From the NCBI RefSeq assembly GCF_039542905.1, contig NZ_BAABIS010000001.1, positions 7,936,001 through 8,000,000 of the forward strand: a stretch of DNA of 64,000 bases. The letters are read 5' to 3'. The position numbers and the translations under genes are program-made. This document shows, one piece after another, positions 51,528-59,786 of this stretch. Source of the stretch: Kitasatospora terrestris (GTDB lineage: Bacteria; Actinomycetota; Actinomycetes; Streptomycetales; Streptomycetaceae). Under the pieces are notes generated by a model. That model searched no databases. It saw only the letters and a program-made list of their open reading frames with translations, and had not been told where the DNA came from. Positions within the stretch are counted from its first letter, which is position 1. Each line of letters begins with the position of its first letter.

Positions 51528-51566
51528 CGCGGCACGGGACACGTACGCGCCGCGAAGGAGATCCCC

Positions 51567-52460
51567 ATGCCCGAGACGACCCGCCTGCGCGACCGCGAGC
51601 GGACCGCCGAACGCCTGCTCGCCTCGTCCGCCAAGCTCTCCTTCGACCCGCTCAAGGACGTCGACTGGGACTCCGCCCCCGAGCCCGGCCGCTACTACTG
51701 CCCGCCCCACCGCCTCTCGCTCTACGGCACCCCGCTGTGGGAGGAACTGGACGAGGAGCGGCGGATCGAGCTCAGCAAGCACGAGACCGCCTCGATCGCC
51801 AGCGTCGGCATCTGGTTCGAGGAGATCCTGATGCAGATGCTGCTGCGGCACTCCTTCGACCAGGACCCGACCTCCGCGCACGTGCAGTACGCGCTGACCG
51901 AGATCGGCGACGAGTGCCGGCACTCGGTGATGTTCGCCAGGATGATCAGCTGGATGGGCGTCCCCGCGTACGGCGTGCGCCCGGTGGCGCACAACCTCGG
52001 ACGGCTCTTCAAGGCGATCTCCACGCACAGCCAGACCTTCGGCGGCACCATGTACGTCGAGGAGATCCTGGACGCCTTCCAGCGCGAACTGATGGCCGAC
52101 GAGACGCTCCAGCCGCTCACCCGGCAGGTGTCCCGGATCCACGTCATCGAGGAGTCGCGGCACATCAGCTACGCGCGCGAGGAGCTGGTGCGGCGCCGGC
52201 TCGGTCCGGTCCGGCGCCGCTACGAGCAGCTGTTCATCGGTCTGATCGTCTACTTCGCCACCGTCAGCCTGATCCACCCGCGCCTGTACCGCGCCGTCGG
52301 CATCGCCCCCGAGGTCGGCAGCGCCGTCGCCAAGGCCAACCCGCACTGGCGGGCCACCAAGGTGGAGATGGCCGCCAAGGTGATCGGCGTCCTCGACAGG
52401 GCCGGGCTGGTCGGCCGCACCAACCGCTGGCTGCTGCGGGCCGCCGGCGTCATCCACTGA
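51567..52460 (+). CDS. AurF-like diiron oxygenase
   Basis: 297-aa helical protein of the p-aminobenzoate N-oxygenase (AurF) family. Carboxylate/His ligands appear in GIWFEEILMQML, YALTEIGDECRHSVMFARM, MYVEEILDAFQREL and IHVIEESRHISYAREEL, the four-helix diiron pattern. It has its own promoter and a strong AAGGAG. No biosynthetic cluster surrounds it, so the amine substrate is unknown; in such isolated cases the family may detoxify or tailor a host metabolite. Confidence 0.88.
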   Translation: MPETTRLRDRERTAERLLASSAKLSFDPLKDVDWDSAPEPGRYYCPPHRLSLYGTPLWEELDEERRIELSKHETASIASVGIWFEEILMQMLLRHSFDQDPTSAHVQYALTEIGDECRHSVMFARMISWMGVPAYGVRPVAHNLGRLFKAISTHSQTFGGTMYVEEILDAFQRELMADETLQPLTRQVSRIHVIEESRHISYAREELVRRRLGPVRRRYEQLFIGLIVYFATVSLIHPRLYRAVGIAPEVGSAVAKANPHWRATKVEMAAKVIGVLDRAGLVGRTNRWLLRAAGVIH

Positions 52461-52478
52461 CCGGCGGCCCGGCGGCCC

Positions 52479-53645
52479 CTACTTGTCCAGCTCGAGCACC
52501 AGGCCCGGCTTGAGCAGGTCCGGGTTGTCACCCACGACCTGCTTGTTGGACTCGTAGAGCCCCTTCCAACCGCCCTGCAGGCCGTTGTTGCGGGCGATGG
52601 ACGCCAGCGTGTCGCCCGCCGCCACCGTGTACGCCTGCGGGGCGGCGGCCGGCGGGGCCGTCTCGGTGGCGGGAGAGCTCGGCTGCGCGGTGGGCGCGGC
52701 CGGAGCGGTGGCGTCGGCGCCCGGGACCGTCGGGGTGGTCGGACCGGTCGCCGGCGCCGTCGGGTCGACCGGCGGCGCCACCGGCAGCGTCGGGGCGCCG
52801 GTGATCGGAGCGGTCGGGTCGACGGTGACCGGCGGGACGGTCGGGGTCCCGGTCGGGTCGGTCGGCAGGGTCGGCGTCGTGGTGACCGGCGCGGTGGGAA
52901 CCGTCGGGTCGACCGGGACCACGGGAGTCGCCGGAGTCGCCGGGGCGACCGGCGCGGTGGTGGCGGGCGCCGTGATGCCCTGCGCGTCCCGGGCGTCCTG
53001 CGCGGCCTTCGCCGCCTTCGCGGCGGCCGAGCTGACGTGGTGCTCGTACACCGAGCGGTGGCTGGTCCAGAACCAGCCGCCGTCCTGCTCGTACCAGTAC
53101 ACGCTGTACACCGGGTCCCAGCCCGGGAGGCCGGAGAAGACCGGGGTGGTGTGCGCGGCGGGCAGCGAGCCGTCCTGGGCCGCGTTCACCATGTCGACGC
53201 CCCGGCTGCCGCGCAGCGAGCCGGTCTCGTCCGCCGAGTCGTTGACGTCCACCACGCCGGTCACGCCGTCCCGGGACAGGCCCGCCTGCTGGGCGCAGGT
53301 GCCCCAGCCGCCCTCGCCCTCGGCGGCGAGCACCCGCTCGGCCACCGCGATCTGCTGGCTGCGGGTCGCCTTGTCCGCGCTCGGCGCGAACTCGGTGCCG
53401 CCGTACGCCGCCCAGGTGGAGTCCGTGAAGCGCAGGCCGCCGTGGTAGCCGTCGCCGGAGTCCGCGCTCCAGTTGCCGCCGGTCTCGCAGCCCGCGACCT
53501 TGTCCCAGACCGGCGTCGGCGCGGCCTGCGCCCCGGTGGCGGCCAGCAGGGGCAGTGCCAGGCCCACGCCCGCGATACTCGCGACAGCGATGGCCTTCTC
53601 CGCCTGGGTGGGGCGGCGGTGCCGACCCGGGCCCGTGAAGAGCAT
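52479..53645 (-). CDS. rpf: Resuscitation-promoting factor with LysM domain
   Basis: 388-aa secreted cell-wall lytic transglycosylase. Signal peptide ALPLLAATGAQAA, then the Rpf domain (VWDKVAGCETGGNWSADSGD with catalytic Glu, YHGGLRFTDSTWAAYGG, QQIAVAERVLA, WGTCAQQAGL). A middle region with WYEQDGGWFW follows, then a Pro/Thr/Val-rich linker of about 120 residues and a C-terminal LysM (YTVAAGDTLASIARNNGLQG). It cleaves peptidoglycan to support spore germination and growth. ATG 53645 follows AGGGA. Its 5' leader carries a ydaO-type riboswitch, so c-di-AMP should repress it. Confidence 0.95.
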   Translation of the reverse strand: MLFTGPGRHRRPTQAEKAIAVASIAGVGLALPLLAATGAQAAPTPVWDKVAGCETGGNWSADSGDGYHGGLRFTDSTWAAYGGTEFAPSADKATRSQQIAVAERVLAAEGEGGWGTCAQQAGLSRDGVTGVVDVNDSADETGSLRGSRGVDMVNAAQDGSLPAAHTTPVFSGLPGWDPVYSVYWYEQDGGWFWTSHRSVYEHHVSSAAAKAAKAAQDARDAQGITAPATTAPVAPATPATPVVPVDPTVPTAPVTTTPTLPTDPTGTPTVPPVTVDPTAPITGAPTLPVAPPVDPTAPATGPTTPTVPGADATAPAAPTAQPSSPATETAPPAAAPQAYTVAAGDTLASIARNNGLQGGWKGLYESNKQVVGDNPDLLKPGLVLELDK

Positions 53646-53662
53646 GAGGACGTCCCTCTCCG

Positions 53663-53830
53663 CACGCCTGCGAGGTGAGCTGTCGGGTTCGGACCGGGAG
53701 GTGGCCCGGCCGCCGGGAGGCGGCTTCACCCCGAGCCGTCGGGGACGGCGACTGACCTGGTTCCCCCACCCCTGCCCCAGGTGGTGTGTTCGGCATCCCG
53801 GGAGCGCGGCGGACAGGGCTCGGCGTTTCC
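53663..53830 (-). ncRNA. ydaO-type c-di-AMP riboswitch upstream of rpf
   Basis: On the minus strand the leader reads CGCCGAGCCCTGTCCG, then GGTGGGGGAACCAGGTC, CTCGGGGTGAAGCCGCC, and GTCCGAACCCGACAGC with CTCACCTCGCAGGCGTG. These are the conserved blocks of the ydaO/yuaA class in order. It ends about 18 bases before the rpf start. Such elements are known in front of streptomycete rpf and other wall-lytic genes and turn them off when c-di-AMP is high. Confidence 0.95.
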
Positions 53831-53862
53831 GCGCACGGGGCCCGCGTGTGCGGGCTGCACGG

Positions 53863-53892
53863 AGACTATTCAACCCGGGCAGCCAATCACAA
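53863..53892 (-). promoter_or_regulatory. Putative promoter of riboswitch-rpf transcript
   Basis: On the minus strand TTGTGA (53892-53887) and TAGTCT (53868-53863) are 18 bp apart and lie about 33 bp upstream of the riboswitch. The rest of the gap from there to 54087 (no gene) has locally lower GC, AT-rich patches such as CAAACCACAG, and nothing else recognisable. Confidence 0.5.
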
Positions 53893-54087
53893 GCTCATAC
53901 CGCCCGGATCACGGCCCCGTCACGGGCCGTCCGCCTTCGTCGCCCACAAACCACAGCCTCCCCACAAGCCCCGTCCGCACACCGCCGCCCCGCGCGGCCG
54001 TTCGAAACTCGCTTGCGCGAAGCTCGAACCACGGTACGGTCCGGCCGCTGACGCCAGGTCGGCGGCCGGAGGTATGTGTCGGTCCGG

Positions 54088-54753
54088 TCAGCGCTTGGTG
54101 ATGGCGACGTGACGGATGTTCACCGGCAGGGTGGGGAAGCCGTCGCCCGGGTTGTTCTGGTCGTCCTCGCCGCCCGCCGCGATCCTCTGCAGGACGTCGA
54201 GCCCCGCCGTCACCCGACCGAACGGCGTGTAGGCGGGGGAGAGCTTGGTGTCCTTCCAGACGAAGAAGAACTGGCTGCCGTTGGTGTTCGGGCCGGCGTT
54301 GGCCATCGCCACCGTCCCGGCCGGATAGGTGGCGCCCTCCAGGTTCTCGTCCGGGAAGGAGTAGCCGGGCCCGCCGCTGCCGGTGCCGGTCGGGTCGCCG
54401 CACTGCAGCACGAAGATGCGCTGGGTGGTGAGCCGGTGGCAGTGGCTGCGGTCGAAGTAGTCGTGCTCGGCCAGGAACCGGAACGAGAACGTGGTGCACG
54501 GCGCCTTGTCGGTCAGCGCCTTGAACGTGATCGCGCCCTGGGAGGTGCGCAGCGTCGCGCTGTACGGCTTCGCCGCCCGCTTCGCGTCGAACACCGGGAT
54601 GCCCTTGAAGTTGTCGGCCGGGACCGCCGGGGTGTAGCTGCAGGCGGCGGACGCCGCGGGGCCCGCCCCGGAGGGCTGGGCGGCGGCGGTGCCGGACAGA
54701 GCGAGCGGCAGGGTGGCCGCGGCGGTGAGCAGGGCCAAGGACTTGCGGTTCAC
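54088..54753 (-). CDS. Secreted cyclophilin-type peptidyl-prolyl isomerase
   Basis: 221-aa exported PPIase that should fold proteins outside the membrane. Signal peptide (LALLTAAATLPLALSGTAAA), then ATLRTSQGAITFKALTDKAPC, FDRSHCHRLTTQRIFVLQCG, YPAGTVAMANAGPNTNGSQF and YTPFGRVTAGLDVLQRIAAGG, the cyclophilin core. Two Cys flanking the active face may form a disulfide, as in extracellular members. GTG with GAAGG at good spacing. Upstream of rpf in the same direction but separated by 442 bp. Confidence 0.9.
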   Translation of the reverse strand: MNRKSLALLTAAATLPLALSGTAAAQPSGAGPAASAACSYTPAVPADNFKGIPVFDAKRAAKPYSATLRTSQGAITFKALTDKAPCTTFSFRFLAEHDYFDRSHCHRLTTQRIFVLQCGDPTGTGSGGPGYSFPDENLEGATYPAGTVAMANAGPNTNGSQFFFVWKDTKLSPAYTPFGRVTAGLDVLQRIAAGGEDDQNNPGDGFPTLPVNIRHVAITKR

Positions 54754-54829
54754 GGATCGACCTTCCGGGTGGAGTTGGCGTGGACCCGTCATGCATGCCC
54801 CGTCCGGTCGGCCGCCAAGCGTGCCGGAT

Positions 54830-55447
54830 TCACCCGCGACGCAGGCGCACCAGGGTGTCGATCGCCTCACCCGGCGTCCCGTCAGGACGGGTCGCAGGGC
54901 GGCGGACCCGCTCCGCCCGAACGGCCGTCAGGCCGCTGCCGGCGAGGGTGGCGAGGATCTCCGGCAGGCGGTACAGCACCGCCGGGTCCTGCGGCCCGCC
55001 CACGCCCCCGGCGAGGTTGGTCGAGTCGTGACCCACCACCAGCAGCGTGCCGCCCGGTGCGACCGCCCCCGCCGCGCGCACCAGCACGGACGCGAACTGC
55101 CCGGCGGGCAACTGCAGGTATGCGATCAGCACCAGGTCGTACCCGGCCGCCTCCGGCTCGTACCGCAGCACGTCCGCCTCGACCAGCTCCACCCGGGCGC
55201 CCGCCTCCGCGGGCAGCGCGGCGGCGAGCGCGCGGGCGCGGCCCAGCGCGACGGGGGAGAAGTCCACCGCGGTCACCCGCCAGCCCCGGGCCGCCAGCCA
55301 CAGGCTGTTGCGGCCCTCGCCGGCCGCCAGGTCGAGCGCCCGCCCGGGCGGCAGGTCGGCGGTCTCCGCGGCGACCCAGCGGTTGGGCTCGGTGCCCCAG
55401 ACCAGCTCCGAGCTGCGGTAGCGGGTGTCCCAGGCGCTGCTGTCCAA
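54830..55447 (-). CDS. SAM-dependent methyltransferase (TehB-like)
   Basis: 205-aa class I methyltransferase. Opens SAWDTRYRSSELVWGTEPN; SAM motif GRALDLAAGEGRNSLWLAARG; then VTAVDFSPVALGRARALA and APGGTLLVVGHD. Resembles thiopurine/tellurite TehB-type small-molecule methyltransferases. The TTG at 55447 is chosen because GGAGG lies 6 bases upstream and the N terminus matches the family; no ATG/GTG fits better. Acceptor unknown. Confidence 0.87.
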   Translation of the reverse strand: MDSSAWDTRYRSSELVWGTEPNRWVAAETADLPPGRALDLAAGEGRNSLWLAARGWRVTAVDFSPVALGRARALAAALPAEAGARVELVEADVLRYEPEAAGYDLVLIAYLQLPAGQFASVLVRAAGAVAPGGTLLVVGHDSTNLAGGVGGPQDPAVLYRLPEILATLAGSGLTAVRAERVRRPATRPDGTPGEAIDTLVRLRRG

Positions 55448-55649
55448 GGCGTGCCTCCGGTGCGGTGCTCGTCGGGAGGTCGAGCCTATCCGGCGGGGGA
55501 GCCGGCGGCGCGGAGCCGGCGGACCCGGCCGGGCCGGGCCCGCCGCCGAGCACCGGCAGCAGGCCGCCGACGCAGGGAGGGGCGCGGCGTGCGGGTTCCG
55601 TGCGCCGGTGCAGGAGTCGGAGGCCGATGAAGCGGTCGGGGTGCGGGGG

Positions 55650-56519
55650 CTAGGAGCCGCGGGAGGCAGCCTCGGCGCAGTGCCGGTGCTCGGGGCCGAG
55701 CGCGCGCAGCAGGTCGAGGGCTTCGGTGCCGCCGGGCGGCGGGGTGAAGACGCGCAGGCGCTGGTCGGCCGCCGGCGTCGCCAGCACCTCGCAGTCGAAG
55801 ACGATCCGGCCCAGCTCGGGATGGACCAGCCGGTACGGGTGCGAGGTCCGGACCGCCACCTCGTGCCGCTCCCAGAGCGCCGCGAACTCCTGCCCGGCGG
55901 CCGAGGCCCGGAGCCGGGCGAGGAGGGCGCGGGACGCCTCGTCGGTGCCGCGCCGGACGACCGCGGCGCGCAGGTCGGCGACCAGCTGCCGGGCGTACTC
56001 CTCGTGCTCCTCGGCGGCCAGGCGATCACGCACCACCCGGTCGGAGAACCAGCGCAGCACGATGTTGCGGTCCGGGCGGGCCACCGAGCAGACGCAGCCG
56101 AACAGCGCCTGCGCCAGCTCGTTCTGCGCCAGCAGGTCACCCAGGTCGCTCAGCACCTGCACCGGGACGCCCTCCAGCCGGTCGAGCAGGTACAGCAGGC
56201 TCGGCCGCAGGTACTCCCCGGCCCGGTCGGCCTCCGGCGGGCGGTGGCCGGCGAGCAGGTACAGGTGGTCGCGCTCGTCGACGCCCAGCCGCAGGGCCCG
56301 GGTCAGCGCGGCCAGCATCTGGTCCGACGGCTGCGGGCTCCTGGCCTGCTCCAGACGCACGTAGTAGTCGGCGGACATCCCGGCGAGCACGGCCACTTCC
56401 TCGCGGCGCAGCCCGGGCGTGCGCCGCCGCGGCCCCTCGGGCAGCCCGACGTCCCGCGGGCCCAGCCGCGTCCGGGACCGGCGCAGGAAGTCGGCGAGCT
56501 GATCGCGGTCCATCCCCAT
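55650..56519 (-). CDS. XRE-family regulator with MmyB-like ligand domain
   Basis: 289-aa DNA-binding regulator. The N-terminal helix-turn-helix is seen in GLRREEVAVLAGMSADYYVRLEQAR, followed by a PAS-like MmyB ligand domain (VPVQVLSDLGDLLAQNELAQALFG, RNIVLRWFSD, HPYRLVHPELGRIVFDCEVLATP). Proteins of this type usually control a divergent oxidoreductase or hydrolase gene; here the alpha/beta hydrolase 158 bp away fits. ATG 56519 or 56513 (MGMDRD). Confidence 0.9.
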   Translation of the reverse strand: MGMDRDQLADFLRRSRTRLGPRDVGLPEGPRRRTPGLRREEVAVLAGMSADYYVRLEQARSPQPSDQMLAALTRALRLGVDERDHLYLLAGHRPPEADRAGEYLRPSLLYLLDRLEGVPVQVLSDLGDLLAQNELAQALFGCVCSVARPDRNIVLRWFSDRVVRDRLAAEEHEEYARQLVADLRAAVVRRGTDEASRALLARLRASAAGQEFAALWERHEVAVRTSHPYRLVHPELGRIVFDCEVLATPAADQRLRVFTPPPGGTEALDLLRALGPEHRHCAEAASRGS

Positions 56520-56677
56520 GCCGGTAGTGATACCACCGCACGCCGGGCCCGGCGCCACCCGTTTGCCAGGGACCGCCAATCCCAGGAAGAGCGCTCCGCT
56601 CCCCACCCGACGGCGGCCGACGCACAGTGGTGACGTCCCGTCAGGCCGGCCCGTACGAACCGAACGGTGGTCACCCG

Positions 56678-57538
56678 ATGAAAGCGTCCCTGCTGGCAGT
56701 ACCCGGCGCCCGGCTGCGCCACCTCGTCCGCGGCTCGGGCCCCGTGCTGGTGCTCGTCGCCGGCGGCCACGGGGACGCCACCGCGACCGAGGCCCTCGCC
56801 GACCGCCTCGCCGACCGGTACACCGTCCTCACCTACGACCGCCGCGGCCTGTCCGGAAGCACCGCCGACCGGCCCGGAGCGAGCCCCCGCACGCACGCCG
56901 ACGACCTCTCCCGGCTGCTCGCCGCCCACACCGCCGAGCCCGCCCACGTCTACGGGAGCAGCCTCGGCGCGCTGATCGGGCTGGAACTCACCGCCCGACA
57001 CCCCGGGCAGGTCGCCACCCTCGTCGCCCACGAACCGCCCGTCACCCAGGTCCTGCCGGATCCCGAGCGGGCCGCCGCCCTCAGGGACCTGCGCTCCGCC
57101 GAGGAGGCCTTCGCGGCTGACGGAACCGCCCCGGCCCTGCGCAGGTTCGCGGAGCTCGTCGGCATCGACCCGAGCGACCGCGAGCCGGAGGTCGAACTCC
57201 GAGCCCCGGGCCCGCAGCAGCGGGCGAACGCAGCCTTCCTGCTCACCCACGACACCCCGGCCGTCCGTACCCACCGGCTCGACCTGGCCGCGCTCGCCGC
57301 GTCCCCGGCCCGGATCGTCCCCGCCGCCGGCGAGGACTCCGCCCGCTACTGGCCGCACCGCTGCGCCGCCCTGCTCGCCGAGCGGCTGGGGATTGCCTGC
57401 GAGCCGTTCCCCGGCGGGCACAACGCCTACGTCCTCCGTCCGCGGGCGACCGCGGAGCGGCTCCACCAGGTGCTCGGCGGCGGAGCCGAATTCCAGAGGC
57501 ACGTGCGGGACCGGCCGGGTGGGGTGCACGCTCGGTAG
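56678..57538 (+). CDS. Alpha/beta hydrolase, likely regulated by divergent XRE protein
   Basis: 286-aa hydrolase. The strand-turn VLVLVAGGHGDATA, YDRRGLSGST, nucleophile GSSLGALIGLEL and final His in FPGGHNAYVLRP follow the epoxide-hydrolase/haloperoxidase pattern. ATG start. The 158-bp divergent region likely holds the operator of the adjacent XRE regulator. The next gene starts on its stop codon (TAGTG), suggesting coupling. Substrate unknown. Confidence 0.85.
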   Translation: MKASLLAVPGARLRHLVRGSGPVLVLVAGGHGDATATEALADRLADRYTVLTYDRRGLSGSTADRPGASPRTHADDLSRLLAAHTAEPAHVYGSSLGALIGLELTARHPGQVATLVAHEPPVTQVLPDPERAAALRDLRSAEEAFAADGTAPALRRFAELVGIDPSDREPEVELRAPGPQQRANAAFLLTHDTPAVRTHRLDLAALAASPARIVPAAGEDSARYWPHRCAALLAERLGIACEPFPGGHNAYVLRPRATAERLHQVLGGGAEFQRHVRDRPGGVHAR

Positions 57539-58911
57539 TGGACAGGGCATCAGGGGGAGTGTTGACGGAGCCGTCGCCGGACCTGACGGACCGGCTGGTC
57601 CGTGCGGTGATCGCCAAGGACGCGGAAGCGGTCCGGGCCCGCCTGGAACAGGGCGCCGCACCCGACACCCCGGGCCCCGACGGCCTGCCCCTGCTCTGCA
57701 CCGCCGTGGCCGGCCTCGACCACCGCACCGCGGAGCTCCTGGTCGACGCCGGTGCCGACCAGGACCGGGACCTCCCGGACGGCAGCACCCCGCTGCTGCG
57801 GGCGGTCGACACCGGCTCCCCCGCCCTGGTCCGCGCCGTCCTCGGGGACGAGCCGCGCCTGCGCCTCCCCGAAGCCGCCCGGCACCGCCTGCTCGACCGG
57901 GCCCGGCACTGGCACGAGACCGGCGCGGTCGAGGAGTTGCGCCGCCGGACCGGGGCCACCGGGCCGGTCGTCGTGCGCCGGATCGACGAATCCGACGGCG
58001 ACACGCTCGACGAGCTGTCCCTCGGCGGGCTCACCGTGCGGAACGGGCACGGAGCCGTCCTCACCGCCCTGGAGTGGAGCTTCGTGCTGTTCCCGCCCGT
58101 CGAGGTGGTGATGGCCCGCGCCGTCCCGGGCGCGGAGGCGGGCGACAGCAACTGGTTCGCCGCTTCCTATTTTCTCGGCCGGCGCCAGGGTCCACGCGTC
58201 TGGTCGGAGCTGACCGCCCTGCGGAACCGTCCGGATCCCGTCCACCGGCGCTTCCTGGCATCGGTCCTGGAGATCCGGAACCTCTTCGTGCCGTTGTACC
58301 GCAGGCCGGAGATGTCCCGTGACGCCGACTTCCTGGCGGACTGGGCGCTGGACGAGCCGGACGGCCACGTGCTCGCCGCTGTCCTGGATGTTTACAGCGG
58401 CCACGAGCACCCGGATCGGGAGGCCGTCGGCCTCCGCCACGTAGCCCACCCGGAGCCGGACGTACGCGCCGAGGCGGCGTTCTGCCTGAGCGAGGAACGC
58501 ACCGCACGCAGCGAGGCGGCCACGACGGCACTGCTGGGCCTGGTCCGCGACCCCGACCCCGGCGTGCGGCTCACCGTGGCCCAGGTGTTCGCTCCGCGCT
58601 TCACGGCCGACGGCCGACTCGAGCCGGCGATCAGGGACGCCCTGGTGCTCCTGGTCCGCGACGAAGCCCGCTCGGTGCGGCGCCGAGCCGCCGCGTCCCT
58701 GGCCCTCTCGGAGGACCGGAGCGTCCCCGTTCTCGACGCCCTCCTCTCCCTCCTCGACGAGGAGGACCCGGACCTGCGGCTGGAGGGGGCCTACGCGCTC
58801 GCCCTCCGTGACGACCCCCGGGCCGCGTTGGCGGCCGAGCGGGTCGGACCGCTCGACGTCTTCTCCGAGCACGACCCCCGGGTGTTCGCCGTCTGGAGGT
58901 ACCTGGCCTGA
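57538..58911 (+). CDS. Ankyrin- and HEAT-repeat protein
   Basis: 457-aa soluble repeat protein. N-terminal ankyrin-like repeats (DGLPLLCTAVAGLDHRTAELLVDAGAD, DGSTPLLRAVDTGSPALVRAVLGD), a middle domain of about 150 residues with no match I know, and C-terminal HEAT-like repeats (HPEPDVRAEAAFCLSEE, DPDPGVRLTVAQVFAPRF, SVRRRAAASLALSED, DPDLRLEGAYALALRDDPRA). Probably a protein-binding scaffold. GTG at 57538 overlaps the previous stop; GTG 57559 or TTG 57562 after AGGGGGAG are strong alternatives. Confidence 0.85.
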   Translation: MDRASGGVLTEPSPDLTDRLVRAVIAKDAEAVRARLEQGAAPDTPGPDGLPLLCTAVAGLDHRTAELLVDAGADQDRDLPDGSTPLLRAVDTGSPALVRAVLGDEPRLRLPEAARHRLLDRARHWHETGAVEELRRRTGATGPVVVRRIDESDGDTLDELSLGGLTVRNGHGAVLTALEWSFVLFPPVEVVMARAVPGAEAGDSNWFAASYFLGRRQGPRVWSELTALRNRPDPVHRRFLASVLEIRNLFVPLYRRPEMSRDADFLADWALDEPDGHVLAAVLDVYSGHEHPDREAVGLRHVAHPEPDVRAEAAFCLSEERTARSEAATTALLGLVRDPDPGVRLTVAQVFAPRFTADGRLEPAIRDALVLLVRDEARSVRRRAAASLALSEDRSVPVLDALLSLLDEEDPDLRLEGAYALALRDDPRAALAAERVGPLDVFSEHDPRVFAVWRYLA

Positions 58912-58932
58912 CGGCCGTTCGCCCGCCGTCCG

Positions 58933-59727
58933 CTACGGGACGGGCAGGGCGAGGCCCGCCTCGACGGCCATGGCGGTGAAGGCGACGGTGTCCGCGCCGC
59001 GGCGGGCGGTGTCCTCGCCGTAGGAGGAGGGGGAGCCCTCGCGGAGGGCCAGGGCCTCGGTGATGATCGGGTGCCAGTGGGCCTCGAAGGCGGTCAGGGC
59101 GTAGCGGCCGGCGCCCGACTTGGTGGTGAGGGCGCCGGTGGCGAGCAGGTGGTGCAGGCGGCTGACGCCGAGCACGCACCACTCGGCGGCGAACGGGCCG
59201 GCGGCGGCCCGGGGGTCCGCGGCGATCGCGGCGGCGGTGCCGGACCAGTACTCGGCGAGGTTGCGCCGGCTGTAGGCGCGCAGCGCCGCGTCGTCCGTCC
59301 ACACGTCGGCCTCGGTGAGCCGCGGGCCGCGCACCGGGACGCTGTGGCGGGCGAGTTCGTGCCAGGTCACCGGGTCGACGCCGAACCGGCCGGCCTCGCG
59401 GTACTCGCCGTTCCGGGTGCACGGGAGGTCGGGGCATTCGTCCGGCGACCGCGCGAGGTCGGCGCGGACGGCGTGCAGGCCGTCGAGGAACGGGCGCGGG
59501 TGCTCCGCGCGGACGCTGGCGTGGGCGGCGGCGAGGGCGTCCAGCGCGGCCCGTCCGGGGCGTTCGGCGAGGACGGCGACGAAGTCGACGTCGCTGTGCC
59601 CGGCGACGTACTCGCCGAACCCCAGCGAGCCGCACAGGTACAGGCCCTCGACCAGGCCCGGCGCGGACCGGTCGACGGCGGTGAGGAAGGTCGTGACGGT
59701 CTGCGTGACGTCGACGGGAAGCGACAT
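58933..59727 (-). CDS. Nucleotidyltransferase (aminoglycoside adenylyltransferase-like)
   Basis: 264-aa protein with a Pol-beta-type nucleotidyltransferase core: YLCGSLGFGEYVAGHSDVDF gives the GS...DxD motif, followed by a helical C-terminal domain (NLAEYWSGTAAAIAADPRAA, AAEWCVLGVSRLHHLLATG). The architecture recalls ANT(3'')/AadA-like enzymes that adenylylate aminoglycosides, but such proteins in streptomycetes often have unknown targets. ATG 59727; a stem-loop separates it from glyA upstream. Confidence 0.8.
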   Translation of the reverse strand: MSLPVDVTQTVTTFLTAVDRSAPGLVEGLYLCGSLGFGEYVAGHSDVDFVAVLAERPGRAALDALAAAHASVRAEHPRPFLDGLHAVRADLARSPDECPDLPCTRNGEYREAGRFGVDPVTWHELARHSVPVRGPRLTEADVWTDDAALRAYSRRNLAEYWSGTAAAIAADPRAAAGPFAAEWCVLGVSRLHHLLATGALTTKSGAGRYALTAFEAHWHPIITEALALREGSPSSYGEDTARRGADTVAFTAMAVEAGLALPVP

Positions 59728-59734
59728 CCCGTCA

Positions 59735-59776
59735 CCGTACCGGGAGGCCGACACCGCGGTCGGCCTCCCGGTACGG
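59735..59776 (-). terminator. Stem-loop terminator of glyA
   Basis: 17-bp perfect stem (59735-59751 with 59760-59776) with an 8-base loop, lying 11 bp beyond the glyA stop on the minus strand and before the nucleotidyltransferase start. Confidence 0.85.
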
Positions 59777-59786
59777 TGCGGCGGGC

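Noticed and set aside
53786..54112. Possible 108-aa plus-strand gene over the rpf leader
   Set aside because: It lies antisense to the riboswitch and promoter, has no ribosome site and no recognisable fold.
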